From positions 1-36,123 of the forward strand of contig JAHJNW010000178.1 of NCBI GenBank assembly GCA_018820665.1: a stretch of DNA of 36,123 nt, in the 5' to 3' direction. Positions 31,189 through 36,123 of the stretch are shown piece by piece. Position 1 is the stretch's first letter. Each line of letters opens with the position of its first letter. The notes beneath the pieces were generated by a model that worked only from the letters and a program-made list of their open reading frames with translations, did no database searches and had not been told where the DNA came from. The DNA is from Alphaproteobacteria bacterium (lineage in GTDB: Bacteria; Pseudomonadota; Alphaproteobacteria; Caulobacterales; Caulobacteraceae). The position numbers and the translations under genes were made by a program.

Positions 31189-32148
31189 TTGCAGGCCAGG
31201 GCGGATATCGATGAGGCCGTGCGCTGGGCGACGCCCGCGCTGTGGGGGCGGCTGGCGGTCAAGGCGTTCGGCCGCAGCTGGGGCCGGGACGTCATGCTCT
31301 ATACGGGCGGCGTCTCCTTCTTCGCCCTGCTGGCGGTGTTTCCGGCCATCGCCATCCTGATCGGCTTCTACAAGGCGGTCCTGTCGATCGGCCAGGTCAG
31401 CGAGCAGGCGGCGGCGCTGGCCGACGTCATGCCGCACGCCGCGCGCGCCATCTTCATGACCGAGATCGATCGACTGGCCAACGCCTCGGCGCGGACGGTC
31501 TCGGCGCAAAGCGCCTTCGCCCTGATCATCGGCGGCTATGCGGCCCATCGCGGGTTCAAGGCCTTGCTGGCCGGACTGAATCTTATTCATGATGAAACGG
31601 AGCCGCACGGTTTCCTCAAATTCAACCTGCTGGCCTTCTTCGTCGCCCTGTTCGCCTTCGCCCTGTTCACCGTCGTCTCGGGCGCCGTGGTGACCTCCCG
31701 TCTGCTGGAGCACACCGGACCGGGCGCCGCGTCGCCGGGCGGCGGCATCGGCGCCGCCTTCGTCGGCCTGTGGCCAGCCCTCGGCCTCGGCCTGGGACTG
31801 ACCATGCTGTACCGCTACGCCATGTCGCACCGGGCGCCCGTGGCCTGGTTCCCCGCGATCGTGGGCGGCGTGGTGGCGACGGTCATGTCGACCATCTCGT
31901 CCTGGCTGTGCGCCATCTATGTCGAGCAGATCGCCCCGCTGGGCGCGACCTATGGCTCGGTCGGCGCCATCGTCGTGTTGCTGATCTGGCTGTCGTGGAA
32001 CGTCAACGCCATCTTCTACGGCGGGGCCTTCGCCACTGAAATGGAGATCGTCCAGCGCTCCAGCGGCGCTCCGGTGCTCGAGCCGGCCGATCCGCTGCCG
32101 GAATCCGTTGTCAGCCTGTCGGAGCGGAGGGCGTCTCGACCTCGATAG
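31189..32148 (+). CDS. YihY/BrkB family inner-membrane protein
   Basis: This is a polytopic membrane protein of the YihY/BrkB (UPF0761) family, with about six helices, function unknown. WGRLAVKAFGRSWGRDVMLYTGG and SFFALLAVFPAIAILIG form the family's N-terminal region, and LGATYGSVGAIVVLLIWL, the signature near the C-terminus, is followed by FYGGAFATEME. I chose TTG 31189 (319 residues). The frame opens at GTG 31096, but bases 31140-31175 are AT-rich like a promoter, and a start at 31096 would leave only 36 bases to the divergent popA gene. The start is thus uncertain. Its 3' end overlaps the convergent tusA-like gene by 38 bases. Confidence 0.85.
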   Translation: MQARADIDEAVRWATPALWGRLAVKAFGRSWGRDVMLYTGGVSFFALLAVFPAIAILIGFYKAVLSIGQVSEQAAALADVMPHAARAIFMTEIDRLANASARTVSAQSAFALIIGGYAAHRGFKALLAGLNLIHDETEPHGFLKFNLLAFFVALFAFALFTVVSGAVVTSRLLEHTGPGAASPGGGIGAAFVGLWPALGLGLGLTMLYRYAMSHRAPVAWFPAIVGGVVATVMSTISSWLCAIYVEQIAPLGATYGSVGAIVVLLIWLSWNVNAIFYGGAFATEMEIVQRSSGAPVLEPADPLPESVVSLSERRASRPR

Positions 32149-32341
32149 TCAGGACGCCATCTGCCTCGGTGATCGAGATCACCTGGCCGCTCATCCCCGC
32201 CATCAGGTGCGGCACGTCGATCCGGGCCATCGGATCGGTGGCCAGCAGGGTCAGGCGAGCCCCTGGACCGACCTGGCGGATCGCTTTCTGCAGCTTGAGG
32301 CTTGGCGTCGGGCAACGATGGCCGCGGGCGTCGACGATCAT
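32111..32341 (-). CDS. TusA family sulfur-carrier protein
   Basis: This is a small 76-residue protein of the TusA/SirA family, which passes persulfide sulfur between enzymes in tRNA thiolation and cofactor synthesis. The family motif is C10-P-T-P13 in GHRCPTPSLKLQKA, with C10 as the sulfur-carrying cysteine. TDPMARIDVPHLM and the final beta strand VLTIEVETP complete the two-layer fold. The ATG at 32341 overlaps the cinA stop as ATGA, so it is coupled to cinA. The longer frame upstream belongs to the cinA region and is not real. It is convergent with the YihY gene. Confidence 0.92.
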   Translation of the reverse strand: MIVDARGHRCPTPSLKLQKAIRQVGPGARLTLLATDPMARIDVPHLMAGMSGQVISITEADGVLTIEVETPSAPTG

Positions 32342-32829
32342 CCGCCGATCCGGTTCAGCAGCAGGTGCAGGGCGGCCCTGACGCTCTCCAGCCGGACCGC
32401 CTCGCGGCCGATGTCGCCGAAGCGCCGCTCGAGGTGGACGACGCCGCCGGGGCCCGCTGCGGCGAAGTGAACCAGCCCCACCGGTTTGTCTGCCGATCCG
32501 CCGCCCGGCCCGGCGATGCCGGTCACGGCGACCGAGACGGCGGCCGCGGAGCGGGCCAGGGCGCCCTCGGCCATGGCCCGGGCCACGGCAGCGGAGACGG
32601 CGCCGTGCGAGTCGATCAGATCGGCCGGTATGCCCAGCAGCTCGCTCTTGGCCATGTTGCTGTAGGTGACGAAGCCCCGCTCGACCACGGCGGACGATCC
32701 GGCCACGGCGGTCAGGGCTCCGGCGACAAGGCCGCCGGTGCAGCTCTCGGCCGTAGCGACCATCAGGCCACGCGCGGCGGCCGCGTCGAGCACCTGGCGG
32801 GCGAGGGCGTCGATGTCGTCGGGAAACAT
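32338..32829 (-). CDS. pncC: CinA C-terminal domain protein (nicotinamide-nucleotide amidohydrolase PncC)
   Basis: This 163-residue protein is a stand-alone CinA C-terminal domain, which deamidates nicotinamide mononucleotide in NAD recycling. The motif TAESCTGG (26-33) is the family signature, with YSNMAKSELLG (56-66) and VTGIAGPGGGSADKPVGLVH (about 102-121) completing the active site region. The N-terminal MoCF-like domain of full CinA is absent, as is usual in many proteobacteria. It is the first gene of a two-gene run with the TusA-like gene and is divergent from the large membrane protein gene, with an 84-base gap. Confidence 0.93.
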   Translation of the reverse strand: MFPDDIDALARQVLDAAAARGLMVATAESCTGGLVAGALTAVAGSSAVVERGFVTYSNMAKSELLGIPADLIDSHGAVSAAVARAMAEGALARSAAAVSVAVTGIAGPGGGSADKPVGLVHFAAAGPGGVVHLERRFGDIGREAVRLESVRAALHLLLNRIGG

Positions 32830-32913
32830 GAGGCGAAGGCTTTCCGAAGCGGCGGCGAGTCGGTCTAGAACAGGACGATGCGCCCCGGGACGGCGTCAGC
32901 ATACGGGGCGGTC

Positions 32914-35214
32914 ATGAGCGACACCACTGGCGACTCCGATCTGACCGTGCGACCGGCCGACCGGCTCACCCCGCTGCTGTTCGCGGTCGCCATCTTCACC
33001 TCGGCCTCGCTGGTGTTTGTGGTTCAGCCGATGGTGACCAAGCTGGTCCTGCCGATGCTGGGAGGATCGCCGGCGGTGTGGAACACCGCCATGGTCTTCT
33101 TCCAGGCGGCGCTGCTGGGCGGCTATCTGTATGCGCACCTGCTGCAGCGCGTGGCCTCGATCAAGGTCCAGGTGGCGATCCACCTCGGGCTGCTGCTGAT
33201 CGCCGCCCTGTTCCTGCCGCTGCGCATCAACGGATTGCTGGGAGACCCCGATCCGGCCGCGCCGATCCTCTGGCTGCTGGCGACGTTGGCCCTGTCCGTC
33301 GGCGCCCCGTTCGCCGTGCTTTCGGCGACGGCGCCCCTGCTGCAGGCCTGGTTCGCGCGGGTCCGCGCCGGGCATGCCGACGGCAAGAACCCCTATGTGC
33401 TGTACGCGGCGTCCAACCTCGGCAGCTTCCTCGCCCTGCTGTCCTATCCGTTCCTGATCGAGCCGCTGACCAATCTGTTCGGTCAGAGAATGGGATGGAC
33501 CGGGGGCTATGCAGCCTTCCTGCTGATGGTCGCGGCCCTCGCCGTGGTGGTCTGGCGACGGCGTCTGGATACCGCGACCGAACCGGCGCAACTCGCGGCG
33601 ACGCCGGTGATCCCGTGGCGCGAGAAGGGCGTGCTGATCCTGCTCGCCGCCGCGCCCTCCAGCCTGATGCTGGGAGTCACCGCCCACCTGTCGACCGACG
33701 TCGCCTCGGCCCCCTTCCTGTGGGTCGTCCCGCTGGCCCTGTATCTGCTGACCTTCGTCATCGCCTTCCAGGCGCGGCCGTGGATTCCGCTGCCCGTCAC
33801 CCTGGTGCTGCAGGCGGCCCTCGGGGCGATGGTGGTGCTGGTGGTGGCCTTCCGCACGCTCGACATCCGTGTCGCCTTCGTCATCCACATCCTCGCCTTC
33901 TTCGCCGCCGTCCTGATGTGCCACCAGATGCTGGCCGCCCGCCGCCCGCCGCCGGACCGGCTGACCGAATTCTATCTGCTGCTGTCGGTCGGCGGGGTTG
34001 TCGGCGGCGCTTTCACCGCCCTGCTGGCGCCGGTGATCTTCAACATGGTGTGGGAATATCCGCTGGTGCTGGTGCTGGTCGGCCTGGCGCGGCCATGGGA
34101 TCGCCGGCCACTGCGCGGCGAGGAGATCGGCGCCCTGGTCGCCATCGCCGTGCTGACGGTCGCCGCCGCCGGTCTGTCGTGGTGGATGACCAGCGACCTC
34201 GACGCCTGGGCCGCCCTGTGGCGGATGATGCCGCTGTTCCCGCTGCAGACGCTCTGCATGCTGATCCTCGGTCCGGCCGTGGTCTGCGCCTTCCTGCTGC
34301 GCGACCGCGCCCAGACCTTCACCGCCGCCCTGCTGATGATCGGGCTCAGCGCCCAGTTCATCGCGCGGGGGTACGACTACAGCTACACCGAGCGCAGCTT
34401 CTTCGGCGTTATGCGGGTGGCGAGCCAGCAGGATCCGGGGCTGGGCGGCGACGTCCATGTGCTGACCCATGGCACCACCTGGCATGGGTCGCAGGCGCGC
34501 GATCCGCGCTACGACTGCCAGCCGACGCTCTATTACCACCCGCAGACGCCGATCGGGCAGTCGGCGGAGATCGTCCAGGCCCGGGGTCCGGCCCGCATCG
34601 GCGTGGTCGGGCAGGGGGCGGGGACCATGGCCGCCTACAAGCGCGCCGGCGACTCCCTGACCTTCTTCGAGATCGACCCGATGGTCGACCGCCTGTCGCG
34701 CGATCCGCGCTGGTTCACCTACATCTCCGACTGCGCCGTCGGCGAGATCGACACCGTGCTCGGCGATGCGCGGCTGACGCTGGATGACCAGCCGGCGGGG
34801 ACCTACGACCTGCTGATCATCGACGCCTTCTCGTCCGACGCCGTGCCGACCCACCTGCTGACGGTCGAGGCCATCGAGGGCTATCTGCGGCTGCTGAAGC
34901 CCGAAGGCGTGGTGCTGCTGCACCTGTCGAACCGCAATCTCGAGATCGTCCTGCCGACCGTGGCGGCGGCCAAGGCGCTGGGCCGTCCGGCCCTGCATGG
35001 CCTGTATGTCGATGACGGTACGCTGCCGGCCATGGCCATCGCCTCGACAGAGGCCCTGGTGATCGCGCGGAGCGAACTGGGTCTGGCCGACTTCCGCGGC
35101 AAGCCCATCTGGCGCGAGGTCCCCGGGACAGACGTCCGCCCGTGGACCGACGACTACGTCAACATGCTGGGGGCGCTGTGGCGCGCCTTCCGCCCGCCGC
35201 CCGAACGGCCGTAG
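32914..35214 (+). CDS. Fused MFS-like / spermidine-synthase-like membrane protein
   Basis: This encodes 766 residues from ATG 32914, behind GGGGCGG. The N-terminal two thirds (about 17-490) holds some 13 hydrophobic segments and resembles a transporter. The C-terminal part (about 550-740) is a Rossmann-type aminopropyltransferase-like domain: RIGVVGQGAGTMAAY, then FFEIDPMV with the acidic ligand, then LGDARLTL and LLIIDAFSSDAVPTHLLT. This matches the family annotated as fused MFS/spermidine synthase; its actual reaction is unproven. The speD/speE partners are not in the window. It ends one base before the convergent ispDF gene. Confidence 0.88.
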   Translation: MSDTTGDSDLTVRPADRLTPLLFAVAIFTSASLVFVVQPMVTKLVLPMLGGSPAVWNTAMVFFQAALLGGYLYAHLLQRVASIKVQVAIHLGLLLIAALFLPLRINGLLGDPDPAAPILWLLATLALSVGAPFAVLSATAPLLQAWFARVRAGHADGKNPYVLYAASNLGSFLALLSYPFLIEPLTNLFGQRMGWTGGYAAFLLMVAALAVVVWRRRLDTATEPAQLAATPVIPWREKGVLILLAAAPSSLMLGVTAHLSTDVASAPFLWVVPLALYLLTFVIAFQARPWIPLPVTLVLQAALGAMVVLVVAFRTLDIRVAFVIHILAFFAAVLMCHQMLAARRPPPDRLTEFYLLLSVGGVVGGAFTALLAPVIFNMVWEYPLVLVLVGLARPWDRRPLRGEEIGALVAIAVLTVAAAGLSWWMTSDLDAWAALWRMMPLFPLQTLCMLILGPAVVCAFLLRDRAQTFTAALLMIGLSAQFIARGYDYSYTERSFFGVMRVASQQDPGLGGDVHVLTHGTTWHGSQARDPRYDCQPTLYYHPQTPIGQSAEIVQARGPARIGVVGQGAGTMAAYKRAGDSLTFFEIDPMVDRLSRDPRWFTYISDCAVGEIDTVLGDARLTLDDQPAGTYDLLIIDAFSSDAVPTHLLTVEAIEGYLRLLKPEGVVLLHLSNRNLEIVLPTVAAAKALGRPALHGLYVDDGTLPAMAIASTEALVIARSELGLADFRGKPIWREVPGTDVRPWTDDYVNMLGALWRAFRPPPERP

Positions 35215-35215
35215 C

Positions 35216-36123
35216 TCAGGCCGGCAGTGAGATCGTCGCCACCGCCTGGGCGGCGAGGCCCTCGCCCCGGCCGGTGAAGCCCATGGCCTCGGTCGTGGTC
35301 GCCTTGACGCTGACGGCGTCAAGCGGGAGCGAGAGGATCTCGGCGAGGCGTTGGCGCATCGCCTGACGGTGCGGCTTCACCTTTGGTCGCTCGCAGATCA
35401 GCGTGACGTCAACATTGACCAGCCGGCCGCCCCGGGCGTGCAACCGCTCGACGGCGTGCACGAGGAAGCGGTCGGACGCGGCCCCCTTCCACTGCGGATC
35501 GGTCGGCGGGAAATGATCGCCGATGTCGCCGTCTCCCATGGCGCCGAGCAGGGCGTCGGTCAGGGCGTGCAGGCCGGCGTCGGCGTCGGAATGACCGATC
35601 AGGGTCTGGTCATGAGCGATTTCGACGCCGCACAGCCAGACCGACGAGCCCGGCCCCCAGCGGTGGGCGTCGAAGCCCTGGCCGACGCGGGTCTGACGCG
35701 GGAGCAGGGCCTCGGCCATGGCGAAATCCTTGGGGACAGTGAGCTTCATCAGTCGCGGGTCGCCGTCGACGATCCGGACCCGGCCGCCGGGGCGCTGAAC
35801 CACGGTCGCTTCATCGGTGGCGGTTTCGTCGGAGGGCCAGGCGGCATAGGCGTCGACGATGGTCCGGTAGCGGAAGGCCTGTGGGGTCTGGGCGCGCCAC
35901 AGGCCGTCGCGCTCTACCGCGCCGGCCATCACACCCTCGTCCGCCCGGCGCAGGCTGTCGGCCACGGCCAGGCCAGGCAGGGCGCCGTCGGCGTCCGACA
36001 AGGCCTCCAGCACCCGGCGGATCACCGCCGCCTGCAGCAGCGGGCGGGCGGCGTCGTGGATCAGCACCGGGCGCTCCGCCGGGCCGCCAAGCGCCGCCAG
36101 CCCGCTGCGCACCGAATCGGCGC
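35216..36123 (-). CDS. ispDF: Bifunctional IspD/IspF enzyme (5' end outside window)
   Basis: This is one chain with two non-isoprenoid-pathway enzymes: IspD (MEP cytidylyltransferase) and IspF (MECDP synthase), fused as in many alphaproteobacteria. The reading frame stays open through the right edge, so the IspD N-terminus is missing. The visible IspD part has SVRSGL, LIHDAARPLL and GLWRAQTPQAFRY. The IspF part has RVGQGFDAHRWGPG (metal-binding Asp and His), GHSDADAGLHALTDALLGA, DIGDHFPPTDPQWKGA, and ATTTEAMGFTGRGEGLAAQA at the end. The first GTG seen at 36112 lies inside the IspD domain and is not the start. It makes the isoprenoid precursor MECDP in the cytoplasm. Confidence 0.96.
   Translation of the reverse strand, partial: ADSVRSGLAALGGPAERPVLIHDAARPLLQAAVIRRVLEALSDADGALPGLAVADSLRRADEGVMAGAVERDGLWRAQTPQAFRYRTIVDAYAAWPSDETATDEATVVQRPGGRVRIVDGDPRLMKLTVPKDFAMAEALLPRQTRVGQGFDAHRWGPGSSVWLCGVEIAHDQTLIGHSDADAGLHALTDALLGAMGDGDIGDHFPPTDPQWKGAASDRFLVHAVERLHARGGRLVNVDVTLICERPKVKPHRQAMRQRLAEILSLPLDAVSVKATTTEAMGFTGRGEGLAAQAVATISLPA

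Noticed and set aside
32896..35322. An 808-residue reverse-strand frame opposite the fused membrane protein
   Set aside because: It is antisense to a coherent polytopic protein; Gln/Arg/Gly/His-rich shadow with no motif.

Overview
This is a GC-rich chromosomal window from an alphaproteobacterium, most likely a Caulobacterales member such as Brevundimonas or a close relative. The evidence is the gene content and order: rpsI-argC, phaC next to glpX-recJ, recG-sdhE-mfd, a fused IspDF enzyme, an NDUFS4-type complex I subunit gene and a PopA-like protein. GANTC sites, the CcrM methylation sequence, also occur in some intergenic spaces. I see no prophage, transposase, integrase, CRISPR array, restriction system or toxin-antitoxin pair. 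Almost everything is core chromosome.

Layout. 1-2.1 kb: the end of rpsI with a strong intrinsic terminator, a small unrecognised membrane ORF, a palindromic intergenic repeat, argC, and a convergent OmpA-domain gene. 2.1-6.2 kb: a Tat-type lipoprotein MsrB, then on the minus strand phaC, a small membrane protein translationally coupled to it, and an exported beta-lactamase-fold serine hydrolase. 6.25-9.5 kb: a small lipoprotein, glpX and recJ. 9.6-13 kb: three single tRNA genes (Glu, Pro, Arg) interspersed with a two-domain cold-shock protein, a DUF192 lipoprotein, an NDUFS4-like subunit, xthA and a coiled-coil protein. 13-16.7 kb: a metC-like lyase on minus, and an amino-acid binding lipoprotein followed by an SDF-family symporter on plus. 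16.7-20.3 kb: a minus-strand run phrB-cfa-sseA (light, membrane and sulfur stress). 20.4-22.4 kb: kdsA and a DUF3089 protein. 22.4-28.3 kb: recG, divergent from sdhE-mfd. 28.3-31.1 kb: an ArsR-type repressor with an SRPBCC gene and a clear operator-like palindrome, and a PopA-like degenerate GGDEF protein. 31.1-36.1 kb: a YihY/BrkB membrane protein, cinA-tusA, a large fused MFS/spermidine-synthase-like protein, and ispDF cut by the window edge.

The genome is very compact here. All eight convergent gene pairs overlap or lie one base apart, and three of them share a CTAG as both stop codons. The only intrinsic terminator I can support is the one after rpsI.

I found no clearly new multi-gene system. 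The items most worth a second look are: the PopA-like protein with an intact c-di-GMP I-site and a dead A-site; the DUF3089 protein whose nucleophile serine is replaced by glutamate; the phaC/membrane protein/serine hydrolase run; the self-contained ArsR-SRPBCC switch with its palindrome; the orphan binding protein paired with a secondary transporter carrying an altered NMDGT motif; and the consistent stop-codon overlaps.
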